The notes under the pieces were generated by a model, which saw nothing but the letters and a program-made list of their open reading frames with translations, did no database searches and was not told the DNA's origin. A stretch of DNA of 64,000 bases from Edaphobacillus lindanitolerans (GTDB lineage Bacteria > Bacillota > Bacilli > Bacillales_A > Planococcaceae), in contig NZ_FTPL01000004.1 in NCBI RefSeq assembly GCF_900156305.1, positions 212,177-276,176 on the forward strand. Direction: 5' to 3'. The position numbers and the translations under genes were made by a program. Positions 34,815-43,029 of the stretch are shown here, piece after piece. Position 1 is the first letter of the stretch; the number at the start of each line of letters is the position of its first letter.

Positions 34815-34835
34815 GACCGGAATTCCGGTCTTTTT
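34815..34835 (+). terminator. Terminator of yutM
   Basis: Palindrome GACCGGAATTCCGGTC at 34815-34830 directly after the stop, then TTTTT. Confidence 0.75.
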
Positions 34836-34851
34836 ATTTTGGAAACTCCCC

Positions 34852-34880
34852 TTGAATTCATATTTATAAAGGACTAAACT
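34852..34880 (+). promoter_or_regulatory. Promoter of the NDH-2 gene
   Basis: TTGAAT (34852-34857), 17 bases, TAAACT (34875-34880). The leader to the start is about 95 bases. No Rex-type TTGTGAA-N4-TTCACAA site was seen. Confidence 0.65.
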
Positions 34881-34980
34881 AAAGGTGATGGTTTTTGTCG
34901 AAAACGGCGGGTGCCGTGACAATCGCGGCATCGCGCCGTCCAAAATATATTAATTTCGGTTAAAGGTGGTTTGGATTGAA

Positions 34981-36198
34981 GTGAAGAGACCTACAGTTTT
35001 GGTGCTTGGCGCCGGCTATGGTGGTTTGGCCACTGTCGTCAATCTGCAGAAAAAGATCGGGACCGATGACATGGATGTTGTCCTGATCAACAAGAACGAC
35101 TATCACTACGAATCTACTTGGCTCCACGAAGCGTCGGCGGGAACGCTCAAGCCCGAAGATGTCCGTTATGATATTTCGAAGGTCATCAATGAAAACAAAG
35201 TGAAATTCGTCAAGGCGGTTGTCGAAGCAATCGATGTCGACGGCAAGAAAGTGACGACGGATGCAGGGGACTTCAGCTATGACTTCCTCGTCATCGGTCT
35301 CGGATTCGAAGGGGAGACCTTCGGCATCCAGGGTCTTGACCAATATGCCCTCAGCATCGCGGACGTCAATGAAGCGCGCAAAATCCGTGAGCACATCGAG
35401 TACCAGTTTGCCATGTGGTCCACTGAAGAAGAGAAGGATGACAGCCGCCTCACGATCGTGGTCGGCGGCGCCGGCTTCACGGGCATCGAGTTCCTCGGCG
35501 AACTCGGCAACCGCGTACCGGAACTGTGCAAGGAATTTGACGTGCCGAAAGAGAAAGTGCGCGTCATCTGTGTCGAAGCTGCACCGATGGTCCTTCCTGG
35601 CTTTGACCCGGAACTCGTAACCTATGCGGTTTCCCAGCTCGAGTCCAAAGGCATCGAGTTCTCGATCGGCACACCGGTCGTCGAAGCGACACCAGAAGGC
35701 GTGAAGATCAAGAAAAAAGACGATGAATTCGAATTCATCAAGGCCGGCACGGTCGTATGGGCAGCGGGTGTCCGCGGCAACAGCCTCATCGAATCGACGC
35801 CGATCGAAAGCAAGCGTGCCCGTGTAGCGGTCCGCGAAGATATGCGTGCACCGGGCTATGATGACGTATTCATCGTCGGGGACTGCGCGTTCCTCATGAA
35901 CGAAGACGCAGGACGTCCATACCCGCCTACCGCCCAGATTGCGATGCAGCAGGGCGTGACGGTCGCAGAAAACATCATTGCGCTCGCAAACGGCAAGCCG
36001 ACGCACAAATTCGTTCCGGACCTGAAAGGGACCGTCTGCTCCCTCGGCGAAGACGATGCGATCGGCGACATCTTCGACGGCAAGAAAGTCACAGGCACGA
36101 CGGCCAGCTTCATGAAGAAGATGATCGATAACCGTGCACTGTACATGATCGGCGGACTTCCGCTCGTCGTCAAAAAAGGGAAATTCAAGTTCTTCTGA
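34981..36198 (+). CDS. yumB: Type II NADH dehydrogenase (NDH-2, YumB-like)
   Basis: A 405-residue flavoprotein that oxidises NADH and reduces menaquinone without pumping protons. FAD motif [17 protein letters not shown] near the N-terminus, NADH motif [19 protein letters not shown] (about residues 155-173), the Ala-Gln-quinone region [11 protein letters not shown], and the C-terminal membrane-binding helix ([27 protein letters not shown]). The start is GTG 34981, 11 bases from AAAGGTGG; GTG 34966 lies on that site. Probably the main NADH entry to respiration, complementing Mrp-based Na+ handling. Confidence 0.93.
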   Translation: MKRPTVLVLGAGYGGLATVVNLQKKIGTDDMDVVLINKNDYHYESTWLHEASAGTLKPEDVRYDISKVINENKVKFVKAVVEAIDVDGKKVTTDAGDFSYDFLVIGLGFEGETFGIQGLDQYALSIADVNEARKIREHIEYQFAMWSTEEEKDDSRLTIVVGGAGFTGIEFLGELGNRVPELCKEFDVPKEKVRVICVEAAPMVLPGFDPELVTYAVSQLESKGIEFSIGTPVVEATPEGVKIKKKDDEFEFIKAGTVVWAAGVRGNSLIESTPIESKRARVAVREDMRAPGYDDVFIVGDCAFLMNEDAGRPYPPTAQIAMQQGVTVAENIIALANGKPTHKFVPDLKGTVCSLGEDDAIGDIFDGKKVTGTTASFMKKMIDNRALYMIGGLPLVVKKGKFKFF

Positions 36199-36210
36199 TC
36201 TGACTGATCT

Positions 36211-36238
36211 GGCCGGCCGGGCACTCCGGCCGGTTTTT
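36211..36238 (+). terminator. Terminator of NDH-2 gene
   Basis: CCGGCCG (36213-36219) with CGGCCGG (36227-36233), then TTTTT. Confidence 0.8.
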
Positions 36239-36282
36239 GTATTTCACTGTTGAATTGTATAAAGCCGGGGAGGGGAACGCAG

Positions 36283-36777
36283 TTGAGAAAAGAGCGGGGG
36301 AAGGTATGGCTCGGTGCAGCCGGGCTGGTCATGGACGGAGACGGGAAATGGCTGGTCGTCAAGAAGAAGTACGGCGGGCTGAAAGGGAAGTGGTCCTTTC
36401 CGGCAGGTTTTGTAGAGCCCGGTGAGCGGGCGGATGAGGCAGCGGTCCGGGAAGTCCGTGAAGAGACCGGCATCCGGACGGTCGCTGCCGGCATGGCCGG
36501 TTTCCGAACCGGGGTGATCCGGGATGAAGTGAGCGACAACATGGCGATTTTCATTTTGCGGCCGGTTGCAGAATCCCAGCCGGTCATCCCTCAGGAGCAG
36601 GAAATCGAAGAGGCCCGCTGGATGACGCCGTTTGAACTCGCAGAGTCGGGCGACGCCTCGCTCCTCATCCACGAGATTGCAGGGGAAGCGATCGGGGAGG
36701 GGCTGCCCGAAGTGATCGGGGCCTGGCCGGGGGATGTCTTCGGCTATACGAGCTATAAATTTTATTTCCGGAAATGA
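36283..36777 (+). CDS. NUDIX hydrolase
   Basis: A 164-residue protein with a perfect NUDIX box (GFVEPGERADEAAVREVREETGI, about residues 40-62). It hydrolyses a nucleoside-diphosphate-linked substrate; which one cannot be told. The start is TTG 36283, directly after GGGGAGGGGAAC; no ATG has a site. The C-terminal part (VIGAWPGDVFGYTSYKFYFRK) is family-typical for Bacilli. Confidence 0.9.
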   Translation: MRKERGKVWLGAAGLVMDGDGKWLVVKKKYGGLKGKWSFPAGFVEPGERADEAAVREVREETGIRTVAAGMAGFRTGVIRDEVSDNMAIFILRPVAESQPVIPQEQEIEEARWMTPFELAESGDASLLIHEIAGEAIGEGLPEVIGAWPGDVFGYTSYKFYFRK

Positions 36778-36881
36778 CCGGGCATCATGAATTTCCGACA
36801 ATCCGGTGAACCCCGGCCGGTCTGTTGAAAGACCGAATCCGTTCCGGTAAACTGGTGTAAGGAAAATCGGAGGTTATCGCA

Positions 36882-37211
36882 GTGAACGCACCTTTATCCA
36901 TCATAGAAGTGACCCTATCGATCCTGCTGTTCATCGTTATGTTCTTCGGGATCGGCTTTCTGCTCAATATGCTGCTCAGGATGACCTGGCTCATGGCCAT
37001 CGTCTACCCGATCGTCGTGATCCTGATCGTGGACGATGTGCCGTTCACAAAATACTTCACAAGCCCGGGAATGGCCTTCAGCCGGCTTGGAGAACGTTTT
37101 GCTGCACTGCACGCGGCGGATATCATCATCCTGTCCGGAGGCATGGTCGGGGCCATCCTGGCCGGCATCGTCATGATCATCCTGAGGAAGCAAGGCTATC
37201 GCATGTTCTGA
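36882..37211 (+). CDS. yuiB: YuiB-like membrane protein
   Basis: A 109-residue membrane protein with three helices (LSILLFIVMFFGIGFLLNMLL, WLMAIVYPIVVILIV, ADIIILSGGMVGAILAGIVMIIL). It matches YuiB of B. subtilis in size and position between the NDH-2 region and yuiD-pepA. The start is GTG 36882 with GGAGGT upstream. Function unknown. Confidence 0.82.
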   Translation: MNAPLSIIEVTLSILLFIVMFFGIGFLLNMLLRMTWLMAIVYPIVVILIVDDVPFTKYFTSPGMAFSRLGERFAALHAADIIILSGGMVGAILAGIVMIILRKQGYRMF

Positions 37212-37212
37212 A

Positions 37213-37247
37213 AAAGGCGTCCGTATTCATTGCGGACGCCTTTTTTT
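37213..37247 (+). terminator. Terminator of yuiB
   Basis: AAAGGCGTCCG (37213-37223) with CGGACGCCTTT (37233-37243), then TTTT. Confidence 0.85.
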
Positions 37248-37263
37248 CATGGTCGGAACGGGG

Positions 37264-37740
37264 TCAGAGGATCACCGTATACAGGAAAACCGAAATGAGG
37301 ATCCCTGTAAGCGCGCCGGCATATACTTCGCTCGGCTTGTGCCCGAGCAGGGTTTTGAGTTCTTCAATTTTCTGCTGTCCGTCCTTTTTCGGCCAGTCGC
37401 GGGTCGTCTGGACCAGCAGCCGGAAATCCTCCCTCATCTGGTTGATGACGATCGCCTGCTGCCCGGCCTGGAAACGGACACCGGACGCATCGAACATCGT
37501 GATGATCGAGAAGATGGCAGCCAGGGCAAAGATGGATGAATCCAGGCCGTGCTCAAAGCCGATCGCCGTTGCGAGGGAAGTGACGGCTGCCGAGTGGGAG
37601 CTCGGCATGCCCCCCGTCGAGGTGAACAGTGACCAGTTCAGTTTGCGGTTCATCAGATAGTGGATCGGGATTTTCACAAACTGGGCGAAGAAGATGCTGA
37701 ACAGGGCAACCCACAACGGGGTGTTCTGAAACAGTTCCAC
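37264..37740 (-). CDS. yuiD: Divergent PAP2 family membrane protein, YuiD
   Basis: A 158-residue membrane protein of the DUF212 / divergent PAP2 family. The core TSTGGMPSSHSAAVTSLATAIG contains the phosphatase SH motif, and DASGVRFQAGQQA and LLGHKPSEVYAGALTG are typical. It may dephosphorylate an undecaprenyl or other lipid phosphate. The start is uncertain: GTG 37740 fits family length, TTG 37752 lies too close to AAAGG. Divergently transcribed from pepA. Confidence 0.87.
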   Translation of the reverse strand: MELFQNTPLWVALFSIFFAQFVKIPIHYLMNRKLNWSLFTSTGGMPSSHSAAVTSLATAIGFEHGLDSSIFALAAIFSIITMFDASGVRFQAGQQAIVINQMREDFRLLVQTTRDWPKKDGQQKIEELKTLLGHKPSEVYAGALTGILISVFLYTVIL

Positions 37741-37801
37741 GTGGCGGCACAACCTTTCGGTGACGAGAATTGCCCTGATTATAACACATCACCGGCCAAG
37801 A

Positions 37802-37830
37802 CTGACCGGTGCTCCGGTATCCGTTATAAT
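37802..37830 (+). promoter_or_regulatory. Promoter of pepA
   Basis: CTGACC (37802-37807), 17 bases, TATAAT (37825-37830). Confidence 0.65.
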
Positions 37831-37861
37831 GGAGGAGGAAACCGGATGGAGGGGATATGGA

Positions 37862-39373
37862 ATGGAAGTTAAAGTGATGGAAAACAAGTTCAGCGGCTTT
37901 GAGGCCGATGTCCTGATTGTCGGAGTGCCGAAGCACAGCGACCATGTGCCCGGCTGGGAAAAAATCGACGGCCTGTTCGGAGGGCGTCTCGGGGAATGGA
38001 TGCGAAACGGGGATATTCCGAACAAGCCGAAGGAATTTGCGAAGATTCCCGCTGATCCGGGACAGTCATTCAAGCGGGTTCTGTTCACGGGCCTCGGAGA
38101 TGACAAGAAGCTGGATGCGGACGGCCTGCGGAAGGTTTTCTCTGCAGCCGGGAAAAAGCTCCGGGAGATGAAGGCGGAGTCCGCCGCAGTCTGGGCCGAC
38201 TCGTTCGCACTGGGAGAAATGGAGCACTTGGACGTCGCCTGGGCAGCAGGTGAAGGAATCTCGCTCGGATCCTACCGATTTGAAGATTACAAGACGGGCT
38301 CGAATGAACGCCGGGCTGAAATCCGCGAAGTCGTCCTGCTCTCGGAGGAGGACGGGGAATCGGTGATGACCGCATTCAACACCGGCCGGATCTACGCCGA
38401 TGCAGTGAACGAGGCACGGGATCTGGTCAACACGCCGGGCAATATGCTCACGGCAAGTGCCATGGCCGAGTATGCAGCGGAACTCGCCGAACAGTACGGC
38501 TTTGAAATTGAAGTGCTCGGCAAGCCGGAGATGGAGGAGCTCGGGATGGGCGCCCTCCTCGCCGTCAACCAGGGATCGGTCGAGGAACCCCGTCTCATTG
38601 TCATGAAATATCAGGGAACGGATAAATGGGAAGATGTGGTCGGCCTCGTCGGAAAAGGCATCACATTCGATACAGGCGGCTATTCCCTGAAGACGAAAAC
38701 CGGGATTGTCGGAATGAAAGGGGACATGGGCGGTGCAGCGGCCGTTCTCGGGGCCATGCGCATCATCGGGAATGTGAAGCCGAAGAAAAACGTCGTGGCG
38801 GTCATTGCTTCGACGGATAACATGATCTCAGGCAACGCATTCAAGCCGGATGACGTCATCACCTCCCTGAGCGGAAAGACGATCGAAATCCTGAACACCG
38901 ACGCGGAGGGCCGTCTCGTCCTTGCCGATGCGGTCACCTATGCCAAGCAGGCCGGTGCAGACTACCTGGTGGACGTGGCCACGCTGACGGGCGGTGTCAT
39001 CACCGCGCTCGGCTACGACAAGACCGGTGCCCTTACCAACAGCGAGCCGTTCTTTGAGACATTCCTTGAAGCGGCTGCGGAAACCGGTGAATTTGTCTGG
39101 AGGCTGCCGCTCACGGAAAGCGACAGAAAGCGCATCCGCAAAAGTGAAGTGGCCGACCTGAACAACTCTCCGGGCAGCGACGGCCATATGATTTTCGGCG
39201 GCGGTTTCGTGGGTGAATTTGTGGAAGACACGCCGTGGATCCACCTGGACATCGCCGGCACCTCCGATTCTTCGGCCGCCCATGATCTCGGACCGAAGGG
39301 CGGGACGGGCGTCATGGTGAGAACGCTCGCCACACTCGTCGAATTCATGGCGGAGGAACAACAGGAAGACTGA
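37862..39373 (+). CDS. pepA: Leucyl aminopeptidase (M17)
   Basis: A 503-residue M17 metallo-aminopeptidase (YuiE in B. subtilis). The signature NTDAEGRLVLAD and the metal-binding GLVGKGITFDTGGYSLK, followed by MKGDMGGAAAVLG, are complete. It removes N-terminal residues from peptides in the cytoplasm and usually acts as a hexamer with two metal ions. ATG 37862 is backed by GGAGGGGAT upstream; in-frame codons earlier lie in the promoter. Confidence 0.95.
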   Translation: MEVKVMENKFSGFEADVLIVGVPKHSDHVPGWEKIDGLFGGRLGEWMRNGDIPNKPKEFAKIPADPGQSFKRVLFTGLGDDKKLDADGLRKVFSAAGKKLREMKAESAAVWADSFALGEMEHLDVAWAAGEGISLGSYRFEDYKTGSNERRAEIREVVLLSEEDGESVMTAFNTGRIYADAVNEARDLVNTPGNMLTASAMAEYAAELAEQYGFEIEVLGKPEMEELGMGALLAVNQGSVEEPRLIVMKYQGTDKWEDVVGLVGKGITFDTGGYSLKTKTGIVGMKGDMGGAAAVLGAMRIIGNVKPKKNVVAVIASTDNMISGNAFKPDDVITSLSGKTIEILNTDAEGRLVLADAVTYAKQAGADYLVDVATLTGGVITALGYDKTGALTNSEPFFETFLEAAAETGEFVWRLPLTESDRKRIRKSEVADLNNSPGSDGHMIFGGGFVGEFVEDTPWIHLDIAGTSDSSAAHDLGPKGGTGVMVRTLATLVEFMAEEQQED

Positions 39374-39434
39374 ACCGCTGCGCCCAGACCGCAACAAAAG
39401 CCCGGCATAGGATAACGGGGAAAGGGGGATGGAA

Positions 39435-39641
39435 ATGCCTCGTTACGGTCATTTTTACCGCGGTGGATTTGGTGGTTTTGGAGGATTCGGCGGACCTTTC
39501 CTTGGAGGGGTTGTCGGGGGCCTTCTGGGATCCTCTTTATTCCCGTACGGTCGCGGCTTCTATGGGGGGTTCTCGCCATTCTACGGAGGATACCCGTACG
39601 GCGGATATCCTTATTACCCATACTATCCGTACTACTGGTGA
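39435..39641 (+). CDS. Small Gly/Tyr/Phe-rich protein
   Basis: A 68-residue protein dominated by Gly, Phe, Tyr and Pro (for example RGGFGGFGGFGGPFLGGVVGG and a C-terminal run of YPYY repeats). AAAGGGGGAT just upstream favours ATG 39435 over ATG 39429. Such compositions are found in small spore-coat or surface proteins of Bacilli; assembly through aromatic residues is plausible, not proven. A perfect terminator follows, which supports it as a real gene. Confidence 0.7.
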   Translation: MPRYGHFYRGGFGGFGGFGGPFLGGVVGGLLGSSLFPYGRGFYGGFSPFYGGYPYGGYPYYPYYPYYW

Positions 39642-39648
39642 ACACACG

Positions 39649-39684
39649 AAAAAACGCTTCTGCATGTGCAGAAGCGTTTTTTTT
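39649..39684. terminator. Bidirectional terminator between the Gly-rich gene and mrpG
   Basis: AAAACGCTTCTGCA (39651-39664), loop TG, TGCAGAAGCGTTTT (39667-39680), T and A runs on both sides. It closes the mrp operon from the minus strand. Confidence 0.9.
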
Positions 39685-40043
39685 CAATGTTGTCCGGACT
39701 GCCGTTCAATGTCTTCCTTCAGTTCGTCTTTAACGGTAAGGGAAGTGGGCTTGACGCCGGCAAAGTATGCCGCCCTGGCCATCATGTGGCCACCCACCGG
39801 TGCCGTGATGAACAGGAAGGCGATCCCGAGCAGAATCCTCGGGTTGAAGTGGTCCTCCACAAGCCAGAAATGCAGGAACACCGAGACGAGGATTCCGAGC
39901 ACGCCGACTGTCGCGCTTTTGGAAGCTGCGTGTGCGCGTGTGTAGGGATCGGGAAAGCGGAGCAGTCCGACTGCCGTCACGAGCGTGAACACGACCCCGA
40001 TGATCAGCGGGACGGCGATCAGAATATTAATCAGAATTTCCAC
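39684..40043 (-). CDS. mrpG: Mrp antiporter subunit MrpG
   Basis: A 119-residue subunit with three helices (INILIAVPLIIGVVFTLVTAVGLLRF at the N-terminus; ILLGIAFLFITAPVGGHMMARAAY near the C-terminus). LRFPDPYTRAHAASKS is the MnhG/PhaG hallmark. It completes the Na+/H+ antiporter complex. The start is GTG 40043 with AAAGGGGAG upstream; it overlaps mrpF by 17 bases. Confidence 0.94.
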   Translation of the reverse strand: MEILINILIAVPLIIGVVFTLVTAVGLLRFPDPYTRAHAASKSATVGVLGILVSVFLHFWLVEDHFNPRILLGIAFLFITAPVGGHMMARAAYFAGVKPTSLTVKDELKEDIERQSGQH

Positions 40044-40308
40044 GGTCGAAGATCTCCCCTTTCTCGATGAACTTGGAGAAGGCCACCGTACCGATGAATG
40101 ACAGGATGGCGAGCAGGAGGATGATCTCCAGGTAGAAATTCGTCCCGACGAGCACGGACAGCAGTCCGATCATCGATATGAGCGTCACGCCGACCGCATC
40201 CAGCGCGATGACCCGGTCGGGAGCGGTCGGGCCCTTGATGAGCCGGTAAACGAACAGCGCCATTGAGATCACAACGAAGACGAGGGCGATCCAGAATAGA
40301 ATTTTCAT
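40027..40308 (-). CDS. mrpF: Mrp antiporter subunit MrpF
   Basis: A 93-residue, three-helix subunit (MKILFWIALVFVVISMALFVYRLIKGPTAPDRVIALD), with the PTAPDRVIALD motif typical of MrpF/MnhF. GGAGGTGAGCC precedes the ATG, and the ATGA overlaps the mrpE stop. MrpF is essential for Mrp complex function in Bacillus and Staphylococcus. Confidence 0.94.
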   Translation of the reverse strand: MKILFWIALVFVVISMALFVYRLIKGPTAPDRVIALDAVGVTLISMIGLLSVLVGTNFYLEIILLLAILSFIGTVAFSKFIEKGEIFDRGNSD

Positions 40309-40784
40309 GGCCGGCTCACCTCCATGATGGCTTTTTCAAATGAATCCCGGATGGAGACGACGGCATCATCCACGTCATCCACATCGAGGGCATGGACGTA
40401 AAGCGTCTTTTTGTCCTCGGATACGTTCATGACGATGGTACCGGGCGTCAGCGTGATGAGGCTGGAGAGCAGGGTGATCTCCCAATCGTTCGTCAGCTTC
40501 GTCGGATAAGCGAAGATGGCGGGACGGATGCCGAGTTTCGGCTTGATGACGAGCATGAACACCTGGATGTTCGCCATGACCAGCTCCTTGAAGAACAGGA
40601 GCGTCAGTTTAATGACCGCCCAAAGCCTCCGGATGTACAGATGGCCCGGGAAGAAACGCCGGGTCATGATGATGAGCAGCATGCCGATCAGCCACCCGAT
40701 GATGAAAGTGGAGGCGGTGAACGATCCGCTGATGAACATCCAGAGGAAGGCGATGATGAAGTTCAGCAAAATTTGAAATGCCAC
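40305..40784 (-). CDS. mrpE: Mrp antiporter subunit MrpE
   Basis: A 159-residue subunit with two N-terminal helices and a cytoplasmic domain containing LLSSLITLTPGTIVMNVSEDKKTLYVHALD, the MrpE/MnhE signature. Start GTG 40784 with AAGGAG ten bases upstream, almost abutting mrpD. MrpE supports full antiport activity. Confidence 0.93.
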   Translation of the reverse strand: MAFQILLNFIIAFLWMFISGSFTASTFIIGWLIGMLLIIMTRRFFPGHLYIRRLWAVIKLTLLFFKELVMANIQVFMLVIKPKLGIRPAIFAYPTKLTNDWEITLLSSLITLTPGTIVMNVSEDKKTLYVHALDVDDVDDAVVSIRDSFEKAIMEVSRP

Positions 40785-40791
40785 AATCCAT

Positions 40792-42273
40792 CTACTCCTT
40801 TAGCACCGCGTCGATGTAAATCGACGGCTCGTGCAGGATTTCCGCCGCATCGGTCATGACCGGACGGAGCCACTCGGTGCCGACACCGTAAAAGACCGTG
40901 ACGGCGGTGAGGAGGGCTGCCGGGATGAACAGGCTCCGGTAGACCTTGGCGGATACGCCCGCGATCGGCTGCGGTTCGCCCCAGAAGGCGTGGATGAAGA
41001 TGCGGATGACCGACAGCAGGACGACGAGGCTGGAAGCGAGGATGATCACGCCACCCCAAAGATTATCCGCCTCGAATGCCCCTTCCACGATGAGCAGCTT
41101 GCCGAAGAAGCCGCTGAGCGGAGGGATGCCGGCCAGGCCGAATGCCGCAATGAGCCATGTCCAGGCCAGGCCCGGGTGTGTCTTCATCAGTCCGCCCATT
41201 TCCCTGAGATTGGATGTGCCGGTCACGGCGATGATGACGCCGATCAGCATGAAGAGTGCCGCCTTGATGAGCATGTCGTGGATCAGATAGAAGACCGCCC
41301 CTTCCAGGCCTGCGCTGTTCATCTGGGCGACGCCGAACAGGATGACCCCGACGGCGATGATGATGTTATAGATGATGATCTGCTTCAGGTCGAAGTAGGC
41401 GAGCGCACCGATGCAGCCGGCGATGATCGTCAGGACGGCCAGCACCATGAGCAGTTCATGGGTGAATCCCGGATCGTTCGGGAGGAGGAGCGTGACGGTC
41501 CTTGTGATCGAGTAGACGCCGACCTTCGTGAGCAGGGCGCCGAACAGGGCGAGCACCGGAACCGGCGGTGCGGCATAAGAACCCGGAAGCCAGAAATAAA
41601 GCGGGAAGATCGCGCCTTTCAAGCCGAAGACGAGGATGAGCATGACGGCGATGACCGTCAGGATCCCGCTCTGTCCGATTTCGGAGACCTTCGCCGAAAT
41701 ATCGGCCATGTTCAGAGTGCCCGTGACCGAGTAGAGCATCGCAACCGTCGTTACGAAGAATGCGGAAGAGATGACGTTTACGAGTATGTATTTGATCGAC
41801 TCCCGGAGCTGGCGTTTTTCACCGCCGAGGACAATCAGAACATAGGAAGCCATCAGCAGCACTTCGAAGAAGACGAACATGTTGAAAATATCGCCTGTCG
41901 TGAAGGCCCCGTTGATGCCTGTGAGCATGAACATCATGGCCGGATAGTAGAAGTGCCGTTCCCGGCCTTCTCCGATGGACCTGAAGCTGTACCAGGCGAT
42001 GAACAGGGTGATGAGATTGGATGTCAGCACGAGTCCCGCAGACAGCGGGTCGGAGACCATCGTGATTCCGAACGGTGCGGGCCAGCTGCCGAGTGTGACG
42101 GCCTGGATGCCGTCTGTCATCACCGTAGCCAGAAGCCAAACGGCCGCGGCAACGGAGCCTGCGAGGCCGATGATCACGACCGTGCGCTGGGCATGGACCT
42201 TTTTCGGAAAGAACATCAGGATCATCGCCGTCAGGAACGGAATCAGGACCGGAAATAACAGCAGGTTAATCAT
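40792..42273 (-). CDS. mrpD: Mrp antiporter subunit MrpD
   Basis: A 493-residue, 14-helix subunit homologous to the proton-pumping NuoM/NuoN subunits of complex I. Functional Lys/Glu lie in GINGAFTTGDIFNMFVFFEVLLMASY and FGLKGAIFPLYFWLPGSYAAPP. It forms the proton path with MrpA. I prefer ATG 42273 (MINLLLFP), ten bases after AAAGGA; the ATG three codons earlier overlaps the site. It overlaps mrpC. Confidence 0.95.
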   Translation of the reverse strand: MINLLLFPVLIPFLTAMILMFFPKKVHAQRTVVIIGLAGSVAAAVWLLATVMTDGIQAVTLGSWPAPFGITMVSDPLSAGLVLTSNLITLFIAWYSFRSIGEGRERHFYYPAMMFMLTGINGAFTTGDIFNMFVFFEVLLMASYVLIVLGGEKRQLRESIKYILVNVISSAFFVTTVAMLYSVTGTLNMADISAKVSEIGQSGILTVIAVMLILVFGLKGAIFPLYFWLPGSYAAPPVPVLALFGALLTKVGVYSITRTVTLLLPNDPGFTHELLMVLAVLTIIAGCIGALAYFDLKQIIIYNIIIAVGVILFGVAQMNSAGLEGAVFYLIHDMLIKAALFMLIGVIIAVTGTSNLREMGGLMKTHPGLAWTWLIAAFGLAGIPPLSGFFGKLLIVEGAFEADNLWGGVIILASSLVVLLSVIRIFIHAFWGEPQPIAGVSAKVYRSLFIPAALLTAVTVFYGVGTEWLRPVMTDAAEILHEPSIYIDAVLKE

Positions 42274-42607
42274 ATTCGTCATTTCCTTTCAAGAGTTTCA
42301 TGTTGTCCGTTTCAAGTTCCTGATAGGCTCTGTAGGCCATGACCAGGAAGAACGCCGTCACGCCGAAGCTGATGACGATCGCCGTGAGGATGAGCGCCTG
42401 GGGGAGCGGATCGACGAAATCCGTCACGCCGTCTGTCAGGACCGGCGGGGCGTCCCCGCCGAACCCGCCCATCGTCAGGATGAGCAGGTGGGCGCCGTGA
42501 CTGAGCAACCCGGTCCCGATGATGACGCGCAGCAGGCTCCGCGAAAGCATCAGATAGACAGCTCCCGCGAACAGGAAGCCGATGATGACCGACATGATGA
42601 TTTCCAT
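42266..42607 (-). CDS. mrpC: Mrp antiporter subunit MrpC
   Basis: A 113-residue NuoK-like subunit (RSLLRVIIGTGLLSHGAHLLILTMGGFGGDAPP, then DPLPQALILTAIVISFGVTAFFLVM). The DPLPQALILTAIVI block is the MrpC/MnhC signature. The ATG at 42607 overlaps the mrpB stop (TAATG). Confidence 0.95.
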   Translation of the reverse strand: MEIIMSVIIGFLFAGAVYLMLSRSLLRVIIGTGLLSHGAHLLILTMGGFGGDAPPVLTDGVTDFVDPLPQALILTAIVISFGVTAFFLVMAYRAYQELETDNMKLLKGNDEYD

Positions 42608-43029
42608 TAGTCATCACTTCCAATCGATAAGATGATCGTCATCGTCGCGCCGACGACGACGAGGTAAACGCCAAGGTCGAACATCATTGCGGAATGAAGC
42701 GACGTAAGCCCGAACAACGGGAGCCGGAAGTCGTCATACGCGTGCGTGAAGAACGGCACATCGAACAGGATTGAGGCCGAAGCCGTTCCGAGGGCAAGGA
42801 GCAGGCCAATGGCGATGATGACCGTATAGTTGAACGGCAACGCCTTGCGGACGGTCTGGATATCGAATGCGAGCAGCAGCAGGACGATCGCCGAGGCCGT
42901 CAGCAGGCCGCCGACGAATCCGCCGCCCGGCGTATAGTGGCCGGCAAAGAAAATATGGATGGAAAACAGAAAGATCATAAAGAATACGACTTTTGTCGTT
43001 GTCTGGATGATGACATCACTGTTTTTCAT
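42607..43029 (-). CDS. mrpB: Mrp antiporter subunit MrpB
   Basis: A 140-residue, four-helix subunit (FMIFLFSIHIFFAGHYTPGGGFVGGLLTASAIVLLLLAF; HYTPGGGFVGGL is diagnostic). The ATG at 43029 lies six bases after AAAGGAGG; another ATG two codons earlier overlaps the site. It overlaps the end of mrpA. Confidence 0.94.
   Translation of the reverse strand: MKNSDVIIQTTTKVVFFMIFLFSIHIFFAGHYTPGGGFVGGLLTASAIVLLLLAFDIQTVRKALPFNYTVIIAIGLLLALGTASASILFDVPFFTHAYDDFRLPLFGLTSLHSAMMFDLGVYLVVVGATMTIILSIGSDD

Noticed and set aside
34840..34980. Rex operator before the NDH-2 gene
   Set aside because: No TTGTGAA-N4-TTCACAA sequence or close variant is present in the leader.
40831..42258. Long plus-strand open frame of 475 codons opposite mrpD
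   Set aside because: It is the antisense of a well-defined mrpD, is rich in Asp/Glu/Arg/His as typical of GC-biased shadow frames, and has no family signature.
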